DNA of 64,000 nt from Siphonodentalium dalli (taxonomy: Eukaryota > Mollusca > Scaphopoda > Gadilida > Siphonodentaliidae), in the NCBI GenBank assembly GCA_032622095.1, contig CP136061.1:99115099-99179098 (forward strand). The letters are read 5' to 3'. Made by a program: the position numbers and the translations under genes. A model generated the notes under the pieces. That model was not told where the DNA came from. It was given only the letters and a program-made list of their open reading frames with translations, and did no database searches. Positions 12,183-24,602 of this stretch are shown here, one piece after another (position 1 is the stretch's first letter; each line of letters opens with the position of its first letter).

Positions 12183-15100
12183 GTCCGTATATAATTGACT
12201 TTGTCAAAGAGGCATATAATTGAACATATTTTTAAAAGCACGTGTCATTCTCAATATGGTGGGACCACTATCGATCCAGATAGATGTCAAAGTCGCGAAT
12301 CAAGATCTCGATAACACCGGATCTTCTGTGAGGTAAATATCAATATTACTGATGGAGTTCTGGTGAGTTTTCGCGTGTTTTCGTGTGTATCGGAGACTAA
12401 TGAGTTGGACGTATCTCATCTAAATATTAATACCATTTTCGAATCATGTATACACATCTATTATGGATCGATTAATTAAATTAATTGAACATCCATCGCA
12501 GCAGTCAAATTTGCTCAAACAAATAGGCGAATGAAAGATTACGTATATATAAGGCCCTGATCACAAGAACATGCATACTGTCGGTTCGGATATCAGTTTA
12601 GTCGTATCATAATCAGGGGCCTATTGAGACCCAATATGGCGAAAAAGCCCATATAGATTCAAGCTACTCCAACTTACTTGCCATGCATTAAATTTTGTCA
12701 TCAGAGACAGTGTTTCTGTTTTTTTAACTGGGGGTGTATCGCCCAACCTCAATCAAACCGTTCATCAGGGAGACAAATCTATATATCCATGCATTTTTCG
12801 GGCTACACCCGAAGTAAATGTTCTCTTAGTCTGGTTTTTTGGCTCAATTCTAGATCTGGTGTATAACTCTGGCGAATCGCGTGGAAAGCATGACCGTCTA
12901 TATGAAACATTCTGTACTATAGTATGGTGCATATCAAGACAGGATTGTTACACTTCAGGAATGGGGTTTCTGCGGTGGTCCAAACCGTACCAAACGTGAT
13001 ACCAAATCGAAGGCATCAAACATTTCGTATGCGATAGTGCAATTGAAACTCTCTGGGCTCTCTGTCTATTGCTCGTCGATACATTTGGAGGTTCATGTGA
13101 GCCATTCCCGTTTAATGTGTGTAGATAGTTTGTAACGGAGGGCGTACACGCTCTAAACATATCACGGACATTTCTCATTATTTTCAGCATCGAAGAGTCA
13201 CAAATGTCGATAATTGGCGTCGTAAATATCTCATTAAAATGTAATCATTAGCTTTCAACATCGAAAACGAAAACTATAGTGGAGTCAAGTAAGGTATAAC
13301 ATCTTTAACGGTGCTCCTGGAATCATTATCTCAATAGGGGTCCGCACTAATACCATGGAATCGATGTTCAACTTCACCATATATTGGTCATTTAATTGTA
13401 TACGGACTGCATGTGTTTCAGAAAGTCATACCAAGTTCTGTTCCGATTTTCTTCAGACTATATGAAACAATAAAGAGTGTGTATGTTACATATCAAAGAT
13501 TGAAAAGAACTTAAAATTTGCGACCACTTTTTCCAAGACATTTCAGATTATACTAAGATTGTCGGCATTTTGTGTATTTAATCACCAATATTAAAAACCG
13601 ATTAAAGTGACTGGATATGGGCGTAAAGTCTGATTTCGAGACTTCGACGTAAAACTAGCATTATCCCAACATATTACACTAGCTGGTTCACGTCGAAGGA
13701 AACTTGGACAGACGGACTCACAGAAAGACATACTCAAGTCACCGATTAGTTTGAGCCGATTTTTCTTCAGAGCAGAATAGAAGAATAAAGAGGGTTCTCC
13801 CAAATTAATAACAATTAATGTCATAACAATATAATAATGTTGCGGCTGTGTGATTGGGGATCTATTCCTGATTTGCCAAATAAAGAGCGTTTATTTTATA
13901 TGTCAACGATTGGAAGCAGCTGGCAAAATGATATTACATTGGAAAGATTTTTCAGGGTATACAAATGTTGTTTTTTTCGATCAGCAATTCGTGTATTTAG
14001 CGACACACCTTTACCTTCTTCCAAATATATGGAAGTATTAACGAGCCATGGCCATGTAATGTGCATCGGCATCTAAACACCCTGAGAACATTTCTCAAAT
14101 TTTCAGCATCGAAAAGTCACAATGTTCGGTATATGGCGGCGTAAATTCTCATTAAAATGTTCTCATTAGTTTTCAGGATTGAACACGAAAACTATAGTTG
14201 AGCAAAGTCAGACTGGAGATCATTACTGATGCTCCGGGAGCCATTATCTCAATAGGGGTCCGCACTAATAGTTTGGAAATCGATGTATAGATGTTGGTCA
14301 AGTCATAGATAAGTTGGGTACTGATTGTTCTCAGAGCAAAGAATACTAAGGAGTGTTCTAGTTAGTCTATTCCTGATATGGTAATACAAAGAGCGTCAGA
14401 TATGTGGAGGATAAACATGTTTTTCTGGTGTGATTTGGGACGATTATCGGTGGAGTTTTGAGATGGAAAATACAGTTTTAAATACCGGCGCCGCGTGTAG
14501 CTACTAAAACGGATATTTTGCATCGGAAAACCTACCGAAAAACGTCCCAAGTCAAACAGACAGCGTGTTTATCCCCATTCTAAATCACACACATCGCAAA
14601 ATCATGCTATAGACATACAAATCTACCAACGAGTTGCTGAAGTGGACGGTATATAATTGATTTTGTCAAAGAAGCATAGGATTGAACATATTTAAATAAA
14701 AGCACATGTCATTCTCAATATGCTGGGACCACGTTCGATCCAGATAGATGTCAAGGGGCGGGTCAAGATGTCAGTAACACCGGATCTTCTGTGCAGTAAA
14801 TATCCATAGTACTTATATAGTTCTGCATGGTGAGTTTTCGCGTGTTTCGTATGTATCTGAGACTGATGAGTTGGACTACTTGAACAGTCATCTCAGCAGT
14901 CAAATTTGCTCATTCAAAAAGGCGAATGAAAATGACGTATACATAAGTCCATGTTCACACGAACATGCATGCTGTCGTTTCGGATAACAGTTTAGTCGTA
15001 TCCGAATCGGGTTTGTATTAAGACCCCACATGGCGAAACAATACCATACGACTATGGTAATATAAGACGGTCGTGTTGTGGACACAGTTAATACCATGTA

Positions 15101-15260
15101 TTAATTAAGGAGGTTATCCTGCCATATATAATAAAGCCACTTCATATTACTTGCCATGCATTAAATTTTGTCCTCAGAGACAGGGTTTGTGTTTTTTATT
15201 TTTTACTGGGGTGATATCTCGCCCAACCTCGATCGAACCGTTCAACAAGGAGACCAATGT
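12183..15260. repeat. Degenerate tandem segmental repeat
   Basis: About 12,183-12,790 matches about 14,640-15,260 in direct orientation. Shared words include TAACACCGGATCTTCTGTG, GATCCAGATAGATGTCAA and CTTGCCATGCATTAAATTTT. Between them, about 13,165-13,360 matches about 14,085-14,280 (ATTATCTCAATAGGGGTCCG). No coding content is evident. It may be two partly deleted copies of one larger repeat. Confidence 0.75.
14440..14570. repeat. Foldback sequence
   Basis: GATTTGGGACG, ATCGGT, GATGGAAAATA and TTTTAAATACCGGCGCC are mirrored by TACTAAAACGGATATTTTG, GAAAACC, ACCGAAAAACGTCCCAA. The pairing is imperfect over about 60 bp and centres near 14,500. Confidence 0.5.
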
Positions 15261-15359
15261 AGATATTAGAGTGTTGGATCAATTAAGTGAACAAAGAAAT
15301 GGTAAATATTACACAAAACTTCGCAACAAAAGATAAATAATTATACGTCCGGCGGGTGT

Positions 15360-16530
15360 CGGAAAAAATGTTCAGGCACGTATGCTGATTTTTTACTTTC
15401 GACCCTTGTTGGGACCCACCCACCCCATCGTCCAAATTTTTTTCCGTTTTCGGCAGTTTTTCCGACCATTTTTGGACACCCACCCCATTTTAACACTAAA
15501 ACAGAGATTTGCGTAGGGGGGGGGTGGAAAAAAAGTTTTTTCCGGGCACATATGCCAGGGTGGGTGGGTGGTCGATAGGACCAACAAACATTTTTTTCCG
15601 CAACTCAAAAATATTTTTCCTGCAAGTCTTTTTTAATGTTTTTGCAATGAGTTTGGCTTAAAACACATCTATATGTCAATATTAACATAAATGACAAATT
15701 TCATGATGATCAGACAAACAGTATAGCCTGTAGCCCATGCTGATGGATTGAATTTTGAAATCCAAGATGGCTGCTGGCAGCCATGTCTTTTTTGACCGAA
15801 TGACCCCAAAATGACTCGTTCCTATTTACATGTCAATGTTAAAGGTACTCAACCCGTAAAGAGGGTCCCTATCTCAACAGATTCCAACAACAACAATCCG
15901 ATCAGAGGGTCCTATATTACTATTTCTTTGGCTTTGGGGGTAAAAAATATTTGATTCGAGTCGAGGAACCCATCAAACAAAGCTCAGAGTTATTAGATAT
16001 TGATTTTTGAAAATTCTTATGTTCTCGAGATGAGTACCAATAACTGCCGTCAATTTGGTAACCTGCTCGAGATTTTACGCCAAAATTCTATTCAAACAGA
16101 CAAGGATGGATAACTCTATAATCAAGTGGGTAATAATAACGAATTTTTGATTGTCTTCTGGGCCAGAAAGAATTCCCGATAATGAAAAATAATAGATTTC
16201 TAAAATCGATATCTAACAAATCTGAGCTTTGATGGGTGACTTCCTCGACTCGAATCAAATATTTTTGACCCCCGAAGCCATTGAAATAGTAATTGAGAGG
16301 AGTTTTATCGGGTTGAGTACCTTTAACATCCATGACTAATAGTGTGCACTGAAATTCATTTACAGCTGTTTACAGTGAATTTTCCCCCGCAAATCTCTGT
16401 TTTAGTGTTAAAAGGGGGTGGGTGTCCAAAAAAATTCGGAAAAAACACCCGAAAACGGACAACAAATTTGGACGCGGGGGTGGGTGGGTCCCAACAAGGG
16501 TCGAAAGTCAAAAATGACTTGCGGGGGGGA
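15360..16530. mobile_element. Element with G/C-rich inverted ends, copy 1
   Basis: The left end (CGACCCTTGTTGGGACCCAC near 15,400, then AACACTAAAACAGAGATTTG near 15,495) is mirrored at the right by CAAATCTCTGTTTTAGTGTT (16,390) and GGGTCCCAACAAGGGTCGAA (16,485). The interior includes a TTAA-flanked element (15,843-16,322) and an AAGATGGCTGCTGGCAGCCA stretch. A related copy lies at 22,625-23,270. Confidence 0.75.
15843..16322. mobile_element. TTAA-flanked MITE (AGGTACTCAACC ends)
   Basis: The 480-bp element has inverted ends AGGTACTCAACCCG and CGGGTTGAGTACCT and sits between TTAA at 15,839-15,842 and TTAA at 16,323-16,326. TTAA duplication is typical of piggyBac and Kolobok transposons. Partial relatives occur near 22,720-22,884, 24,260-24,602 and 48,245-48,270. 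Confidence 0.8.
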
Positions 16531-16596
16531 TTCACTGTAAACAGCTGTATATGAATTTGTGTGCATACTATTTGTCATTGATTGTATAGAACATTA

Positions 16597-16620
16597 TATA
16601 CTATACTATACTATACTATA
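16597..16620. repeat. CTATA pentanucleotide microsatellite
   Basis: Short run of CTATA/TATAC units just outside the 15.4-16.5 kb element. Confidence 0.8.
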
Positions 16621-16900
16621 GTCTGGGGCATATCAATCAAACTAGCCGCCATGACAGACGCCATTTTTTATGGAGTCTGAAAGGTCACTTTTTCTAGTTA
16701 GCATCCGGAAAACAGAATCCGGCTTTTAAGTTTGTACTCTGTGACCTTTTGACCTGGTTGACCTTGATCAGATATTCACAACCACATACACCCCGTTGTA
16801 TAGAGAAATGCAAGCCATTTCGTTTGGTATATAACATGTCCCCACTACATGTATTTAAATGCACTTCTTGTTGGGTCCATTTCAATCTAACTACCCTTAA

Positions 16901-17373
16901 AGGCACGTGCGGCCTTGGCGGTGGGTATCCTGTGAAAATATATCCACCCGTCAAAAACCGCCACAAACAGAAAGAACATCAAAATGTAGATAGACTTTGT
17001 CCGTATACAAATAAGAAATATCGCATAAACAGTATGTTATGGTCATATGTTTGACCATTGTTATGTAAACAACAGCATAAAAAGTAACTTTTCTGGTGTT
17101 TGTTTATATTATGATGGTAAACATAAAGAGCGTTCTTTGTGGGTGAATTCCTGATATGGAACGAATAAAGAGCGTTTATGCCATGTGTGTGTGATTAGCC
17201 AGCAGCATTGAGTTGTCTTGTTTAGGTAAAATATAGTAAATCTTTATGATAACATGCTGTTTACGCGATGGTCATGGTATATATGAACGGAACTGTATGC
17301 GTTTTAATGTTTTTCTGTTTACGGTGTTTGGAACAAATATGAATATTTTCGACAATTAAGGCCGCACGTGCCT
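16901..17373. mobile_element. TTAA-flanked MITE (AGGCACGTGCGGCC ends), copy 1
   Basis: The element opens AGGCACGTGCGGCCTT and closes AAGGCCGCACGTGCCT, with TTAA on both sides (16,897-16,900 and 17,374-17,377). At 473 bp it has no coding capacity. The interior carries two AATAAAGAGCGTT-type words. A homologous copy in the same orientation lies at 43,987-44,480. The target site indicates the piggyBac/Kolobok type. Confidence 0.9.
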
Positions 17374-17567
17374 TTAAACAAATGCGATCGAAAAGAACTA
17401 TGGTAACTTGGAGAAACGATTACAATTTCCATACATTACAAACAGATCTCGCAGCGAATGTTTTATATGTTGTCAGGAAGAATCCCCTGCATACACTAAG
17501 AATAAAATAAATTTTGTAAACATTTTCAACCGATATATGTCGTATTTTGACTGGACTATAACATAGG

Positions 17568-17662
17568 GTGCAAATGGAACTACTCGATCCGGGGGTGCAT
17601 GCGCATTAAGAAAACCTTAGGTGGACACACCAACTGAGACCCTATACAGCCACGTCCCTATC
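17568..17662. mobile_element. Decayed right end of the hAT-like element
   Basis: GGTGCAAATGGAACTAC, GGGGGTGCA, AGGTGGACACACC and GAGACCCTATACAGCCACGT match, with changes, the last ~100 bp of the hAT copies at 2,974 and 49,946. The left part is missing. Confidence 0.65.
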
Positions 17663-17669
17663 CATCAAA

Positions 17670-18650
17670 GATTTACACTGTTTAATTTTCCCCTACCATG
17701 TACAGTTCCGGGCCTATATTATTGAAAATATCCTATTATATACAAGGCATGTATTAGCATGAAATTAAAACACAAACAAACATACGAATACGCCCACCCA
17801 TGTGCACACACACCCCTCCCCCGCCCACAAACACACACAACGACAAAGAAACATATGCCATGTGCAGACCTGTCCTAAAGATAATGGTATATTCCATATA
17901 ATGGGGATATTTTACTAGCTCAAGTCCTAAAGTACGTGCCATTCTACGGATTTTCTTTCGTGCACGCGAATCCGAACTGGCGGAACCAGCTTCACCAATG
18001 ATTTAAGGAAATGTTAGTCGGTCTGCATCCTATATGGACCACACCGCCGTCAACTATTCATAAGTGAATAACTGACAAAATTGATAGCTTTTATAATGAA
18101 GTATGACTTAAATTATAATAGTTGAAAATCGATTCATTAGAATGCGTGACTGACATTGAGTGATTATCAGTACTAATTCACCGACAAAAACAGTCAAAAT
18201 GCGAAATATAGAATCCGCATCGTTGACATCCCAACTCTGGTTTGGCGACATCTTATTGCAGTGTCGATCCGCGGCTTTGACCCCCAATAATTATGGTGGG
18301 TACCTACACTTGATCGCGGTTGGTGATTTTTTTCTTTGCGAATCGCACTGTAGGGTGGAACAACTTAAGGTTACTCGAACATATATTTTTCTATTGATAC
18401 ACGCATTTCCCGCCGTTAGCGATGGCTAATTATACCTCAAACGAACTATCTAACGTCAAAAAGTGTCTAGGATTTATGATAAAAACGGATATGAGCCGGA
18501 ATGTCCATTAAATGTAGCGGGGCGACAGCAAGCTATCATAATGAGGGAACATTACGCTTTACGAATTTATGTTTTAAATAGTGGATAGCAACATCAACCG
18601 GGCGATAAATACATTCACCTGAGGGAGGATATGTTCATTTATCAAAAACC
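17670..18650. other. Gene-free stretch with a CA-rich patch
   Basis: A C/A-rich patch (about 17,765-17,860) is the only clear feature. No gene was recognised. Confidence 0.5.
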
Positions 18651-19559
18651 GCATGGTCCGGTTTCGTGATACCTTCCGGGTTGGTGATATCAGGTACACG
18701 GGTTGAACTTTGTGTATAGCATATATGGTCATGTAGTAGCATCGTTTGGTGTCATAATTAAAACGTTCAACTATTCAAATGAATTCGTAGAAAACACCTG
18801 TATTTGTGATTGCCACAATATAGTTGTAAACATTATATTGAAGGAACTTGTCCATATCTGAGCAACGCTCACGTGCGAATGAGTCAACTGTGACATGATA
18901 ACACCAGTCGGCAGTCGCCACGTAGACACGCCCTCACTCGAGATAATTTACAGCTCCACGCTTTAATTGATTGTTTGACAATTCTAAACCGCGATGAAGA
19001 AAAGACGGATTCGTCATCTCAAGTTTAGCCTCGGTAAAGCTGGTTTAGCTGGACCGCCGAATTAGATGGTTTAGTTGCTGGTTTAAGCTTATAAAACGCA
19101 GACAAATTATCGAAATTGACAAAAACTTATCCCCGCATGCTGTATACACTGACAATATATTCGGTTTTTGTTGGTATTGATCAATACCAAATCTGATTCC
19201 CTTGGTTTTGATCAAAACCAAATCTGAATCCCTTGGTTTTGAGGACATGTTCAATACCATATATTGGTTTTGACCGATAGTCTTCAAGAGTTATCGTTAC
19301 TGTTTCCGTCTAGCACATGGCCAGATTGGAGGTCGCCATTTTATTTCGAAGCGACTGAAACACATTCTAGTGTTAAAATCACAGCAAATAACTTACACTG
19401 GTTCAATGGGCGATCACAGATATGTTTCCTGATGGCCGGACAATCTTATCTTCGGGAATATTGACATGTATGTATCTACTAACTATTAATTATAGGATGC
19501 TTTCGGTTTCGACTTCAACTTCACACGAAATCTTCACACGTATTTTGTATCAGCACACA

Positions 19560-20670
19560 AGCTCATATATGGGCACCAACACGATAGAGAATTGACAGAA
19601 CATTTCAAACTCAACAAATAATGCCTTTGTCAATGGATAAGACATAACAAATTTTCATCAAAAATACTTCAAGTTGAAAAATAAATTTCTCAGTATATTT
19701 GATAAAAATTTGTCATGCTGTTTGAAATTGTTCATGTCCACAGTAATTTATCAGGTTTATAACATTAGGTCATGTTTATGGAATGGCATGTACTTTTACA
19801 TTTATTCCTTATTTGCGCTTAAGCTTAAATCACTTACGCGTAAATGCAAATTATTTATGCTTAAATGCAAATCATTTACGCTTAAGCACGAAAGGATCAT
19901 AATTTTCATATTGAAGCTTAAGTGCAAATAAGAAGTAAATATTAAAACCATGTCCCATATTATATGGGAGTTCAAATTTACATTGAATAGCCAATTACGC
20001 TTAAGTGTAATGCATTAAGACATTATGCTTGAGCGTAATTCAGATTTCCATTATGCTTTTCAAAGCATAATCTATTAAACTTAAGCGAAAAGCCATTACG
20101 CGTAAGCGTAATGTCGTTATGCTTAAGCGTAATGTCATTACGCTTAAGCGTAATTCATATTCCATATGTGAAAACTCCCCTGAAGCTGAAATTGATGCAG
20201 CCAATTCCTGACGCTAGTAACTTTTGACAAATATCTAGCTTAAATGATATCATTATATGTAAGGTAATAAGGCTATGAAAATATGTTATGCTTAAGCGTA
20301 ATGGCAGTGCGCTTAAGTGTATTTTTCAATTTTCATTGCTTTATGACTAATTGGATTCTCTCTATATTAAATCTATTTTGAGCCCTGAATATGCTTAAGC
20401 ATAATTAGCTATTAAATGTGAATTTGGCCTCCCATACCAATATGGGTGAACCACAAATCAATCTTTATTTAGACCGATCTGTCTAAATGTGTTGGCCAAT
20501 CAGTCTAAACAGATTGAAAGTTGACAATTTGCCAATAGATAAGACATAAAATTTTCATAAAAATTTATCTTAAAGTTGAAAAAGACATTTGGCAGTTTAT
20601 TTGACAAAAAAATTGTCATTCCGTTTGAAAATTATCATGATTCATGGCAATTTATCAGGTCTAGGTGAAT
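19560..20670. repeat. Direct repeat flanking the CTTAAG array
   Basis: About 19,615-19,760 (AATGGATAAGACATAACAAA..., AATTTATCAGGTTT) recurs at about 20,525-20,665 (AATAGATAAGACATAAAATT..., CAATTTATCAGGTCT). The spacing of about 910 bp suggests tandem duplication of the array together with its left flank. Confidence 0.75.
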
Positions 20671-21030
20671 TGGTGTATGCGCAAATTACTTACACTTTAG
20701 AAGCGAAAAATTATGGACCATATTTACGCTCGAGCGCAAATAAGGTACAAATGTTAAAATCGCATCCCATATGGGTGAACCACCGAATGTTCTTTATTTG
20801 ACCGATCGGTCTGAAAAGTCTTGACCAATTGGTCTAAAGTTTTCCTGTCAGTACCTTCTCTGACACCGGTCTAACTAAATTGTAAGAGAAGGAAAGCATT
20901 TTCACATTTATTCATTATTTGCGCAAAAGTGCAAATTTTATTTACTCTTAAGCACAAATTATTATCCCTTAAGCGAAAATTATTTACAAATGAGCACAAA
21001 TCATTATCATTTATTCTTAAGCACAAAATT
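19811..21030. repeat. Array of CTTAAGCG palindromes
   Basis: Roughly 25 copies of variants of the perfect palindrome ATTACGCTTAAGCGTAAT are scattered at irregular spacing, densest at 19,811-20,410 and again at 20,685-21,030. Copies occur in both coding senses because the word is self-complementary. Many copies are decayed. No gene overlaps. Confidence 0.85.
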
Positions 21031-21710
21031 GACAAATGGGTCACCCAGACCTGTTTTAATTTTATAATATTTCATTAATTAATCATATAATCAAAATGAA
21101 GATATTATGTCACAACACAGACATAAAAATTTACTAAGGCTAAGGGGTTACTTATACCACCCCACCCACTGAATAATTATTGTTTTAAATATAAAAACTT
21201 CATGCTAACAACCGCTGTAGATGTATGATGTTATATTTATATGGACATAAATGTACGTCGTTTAATAAATGGACCCGATATTTACGACCTATTTTAATCA
21301 TGCAACAAATTAAAAAATTATTTGCATCATGCCATGTATTCGTATCTTCGAATTATTGAAAATTATGAAATTAGCACATGCTGCACACCCACTGAGCCTC
21401 ACTTGTGTCTACTTAGTGCCCACGGAACCAAACAGGTAAGGTCATATAGGCAGAAAATTACGGCATACAAACTGATTACCGGTATAATTTTCCTAAAAAA
21501 AAAGTGATGAAATAAATTACCTCGAGGCAGCTTTTAGTTTCCCTCATGGTTTTTCGGCAGACATATATTTTCAAAATATTTGTCTCCACATTGATATAAT
21601 GACCACTATCCATGTGCTTATATCAGTGTCTACTGTTAACACAATGAAGTCACATTGAATGTCATTTCAATGCTGTTAGAGTACGAACATGTAGTCGGTC
21701 ATGTCACTTA
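21031..21710. other. Gene-free stretch
   Basis: AT-rich sequence with no recognised gene, repeat end or RNA. Confidence 0.5.
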
Positions 21711-21948
21711 GGGGCTGTTACATGAGCCGGCCCAGCCGGGACAACTCTGTTAGTTGAGACAACTCGGTTAGCTGGGACATATCGGTAGTCAACGTCAACC
21801 GAGTTATCCCAGCTAACCAAGTCGACCCTGCTAACTCGGTTTGCCGAGTTGACCCGGCTCATGTAACAGCACACCATTATTTTAGTGAGAAAGCACAGAG
21901 GACCTAAGCACCTGACAGACCGAGTTGTCCCTCTCATGTAACAAGCCC
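21711..21948. mobile_element. Small foldback/MITE with GGGCTGTTACATGAG ends
   Basis: GGGGCTGTTACATGAGCCGG at the left is complementary to CCGGCTCATGTAACAGC (about 21,853-21,870) and again to CTCATGTAACAAGCCC (21,933-21,948). The interior is filled with inverted GACAACTCGGTTAGCTGGGA-like words. No target duplication was found. Confidence 0.65.
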
Positions 21949-22016
21949 ATAAATACATAGGCCTACAGGGCACTCAAAGAATTCTTGGAAAAATGACCAC
22001 ATCATGCTTGATTCTA

Positions 22017-22251
22017 GAGGCCCCCATGGCCCCACCCCCTTTTCGTACGCCGTATTCCATGCCCTGTTATGAGGTACGCCGTATTCCAGCCCCTCTGTTA
22101 GGAGGTATTCGGTATTCCAAATATACCGGTATTCGTACGCCGACCTTCCAAAAAATGAAGTTTTCATATATTTTTATGTATTCCATATAGCTGTTAGCTG
22201 GTATTCCACCCTCTGTATTAAGTGGTATTCCGTATTCCATGTGGGGGCCTC
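22017..22251. mobile_element. 235-bp TIR element with 6-bp target duplication
   Basis: The element opens GAGGCCCCCATG and closes CATGTGGGGGCCTC, with ATTCTA directly repeated on each side (22,011-22,016 and 22,252-22,257). The interior consists of repeated GTATTCCGTATTCCA-like words. I cannot assign a superfamily. Confidence 0.7.
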
Positions 22252-22624
22252 ATTCTAGTTCGCAATTTGGGAACTACACATTCGTCAATATTTAACACAT
22301 TTACAATGATTTTTCACCAGCAAATTCTTGATGAATATATAACAATTAAACAGTGATTTATTTACAAACATCAATTTCAATGGAAAACTACATTACTTCC
22401 GAATTGACACTCGGAACTATCGGATCGTTCAATGAAAATGAAGGCGAAAATAAAATTATTGGCGCAATCAATAATCGCATTGAAATCAGACCAAATGTTA
22501 TTGTAATTGACCCACTCTACCTGCTGTCAGTTCATACTCTAGCTAATCCACATTACTTCATGATTGGGAAATCCTCAGATAAAAATAATGTAATTGTTCT
22601 TGCATAGAATTGAATATTTCTCAA

Positions 22625-23270
22625 ACCAGTTGGTGGTGGGGGGGATTTTTTTCAGGGCAGGTATGCCGGGGTGGGTGTGTGGTCGATTTAATTTACCACT
22701 CCATTTTTTCTGTTTAAACTCTAGTTTCTGGCCCAGAAACAATTTAAATAACTAACTTGAAAAATCTATATCTGATCACGCTGAGCTTTGACAGGTAGGT
22801 TCCTTGACTCGATTCAAATATATTTTAACCCCGAAGCCAAAGAAATAGTAATTTAGGAGCGTCTGATCGGACTGAGTACCTTTAAAACACCTTAGAATAA
22901 GAGAAATAATGTAATTCTAACTGCTAAACTGGCTGCAGGCAGTTATCGTGTTGTATTTTGTTGCAAATTTTGAAAATCCAGGATGGCCGCTGGCAGCCAT
23001 TTTTTTTAGCCGAATGACCCCAAAATGACACACTCCTATTTAATACATGTTATGTTAACATCCATGAATGCACAGAAATTCATATACAGCTGTTTACAGT
23101 GAATCCCCCCCCCCCCGCCACCCTCGCAAATCTCTGTTTTAGTGATAAAAGTCCAAATATTGTCGAAAAAACTTCCGAAAACAGAAAAACAATTTGGATG
23201 TGGGGGGTCAGTGAGTCCCAACTAGGGTCGAAAAGTAGATATCAGCATACGTGCCTGATTTATTTTCCGA
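22625..23270. mobile_element. Element with G/C-rich inverted ends, copy 2 (partial)
   Basis: The left part (CAGGGCAGGTATGCCGGGGT) matches the 15,540 region, the middle carries the right half of the AGGTACTCAACC MITE (22,720-22,884, ending AGTACCT then TTAA) and the GGATGGCCGCTGGCAGCCA stretch, and the right end (CAAATCTCTGTTTTAGTG; CAGCATACGTGCCTGA) matches copy 1. It has lost part of the interior. Confidence 0.7.
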
Positions 23271-23836
23271 GCTCCCCCCCCCCTTATCCAGTTAGGATTC
23301 TCTCTTAACCAAAATATGGTAATACAGACCAAATAAGGAATTTACTATGATAGTATTGTGAGTTGTAAGTTGTAGATGCACCAAACACAAATATAAATAT
23401 AAGAAAACGATGCATTATCGTGACTCTGCTTATAAACAATTCACTGCTCTTTTTGCTCGACTTGCATTTTCTCTGACACAAAGCGTGTTTTGTGAATAAT
23501 ATCACATTCATATAATAATTATGCTATACTATATAATAGTATCTTCTTGAGGAAATTATCATAATTTGATAAATGTTATTTCTAAACTATAACCTAAATG
23601 AAGGCCGCCCGCCCCGAAGTCATGAAGAATGTGATTACTCACACCCCCACCCATGATGGGTATTTCACCTGTCATCAAAACATGCTACATGTATGACATG
23701 CCTGCAATAATGTTTTCTTTGTTTGAAATCCTATATCTCGTGGCCAGTACATTGAAAATATTTATATCCAGAACAATATGTGATATTTTAAGTAAATCTA
23801 TAGATGTACATGTCATTTCATATACTAGTGCATGTC

Positions 23837-24090
23837 CAAGCCTTGAAATGGTGTGCCTGTCATTTGCAGAATGAGGTCCCCAGAGGGTGAATTTATTGAT
23901 GGTACCCCGCACAGTGGGCTAGAATCACCAAAAACACCCTCTGGAGAGCTCATGCTGCTTACACCTCAGCAGAAGGAGGTTTACAGAGGGTGAATTTGGT
24001 GATGCTAGCCCACTATGTGGGGTACCATAACTAAATTCTTCCTCTGGGGACCTCATTCTGCAAATGACAGACACACTATTTCAAGGCTTG
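23837..24090. repeat. 254-bp long hairpin
   Basis: The outer arms CAAGCCTTGAAAT/ATTTCAAGGCTTG continue through TCATTTGCAGAATGAGGTCC/GGACCTCATTCTGCAAATGA, CCCCAGAGG/CCTCTGGGG and GGTACCCCGC/GTGGGGTACC with few mismatches. The arms are over 100 bp each. It could be a foldback transposon or a head-to-head pair of half elements. A related word (GGAGACCTCATTCTGC) occurs near 34,172. Confidence 0.8.
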
Positions 24091-24259
24091 TTGGTATCAT
24101 TTTATAAGACCTGTATGTTATATTTTATAGAGGACGGTCAGCTAGAAGTCTTGCTGTGGAAGTAAATTGACTGGAAGACATACACTGGACCAAAGTTGGA
24201 ACTTGGATGTATTCAATTTACAACTGTAAGTTTTTATATATCACTTAGAAGATGTATAA

Positions 24260-24602
24260 TCTGATTTGACGCCCCCTAAATTACTATTTCTTCAGCTTCG
24301 GGTTTAAATAATATTTTATTTGAGTTGAGGATCCTATCCCTCAAAGCTCTGAGTTATCAAATATGTTAAATGTATCCACCTCGATTATTTGTCAGCCTAC
24401 CAAACATTCCACTGACTTCTTCTAGAAATATGCAGATATACAAGATATTGAGAGGTCTCGTAAGGTCATCGCAAATCAATTTCGGAAGATAACATGATGA
24501 AAAGTAATGTTGGATGACTATTGGCTTTCGGTGTAAATTTCCGTTGTTGTTCATGTTGTAACTGGATGATTCGGGGACAATCAGATCAGATTGTGCACCT
24601 TT
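24260..24602. mobile_element. Degenerate relative of the AGGTACTCAACC MITE
   Basis: AATTACTATTTCTTCAGCTT, GAGTTGAGGATCCTATC and CAAAGCTCTGAGTTATCAAA match the 15,912-16,000 region. The right end reads GTGCACCT followed by TTAA. The left end is not preserved. Confidence 0.6.
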
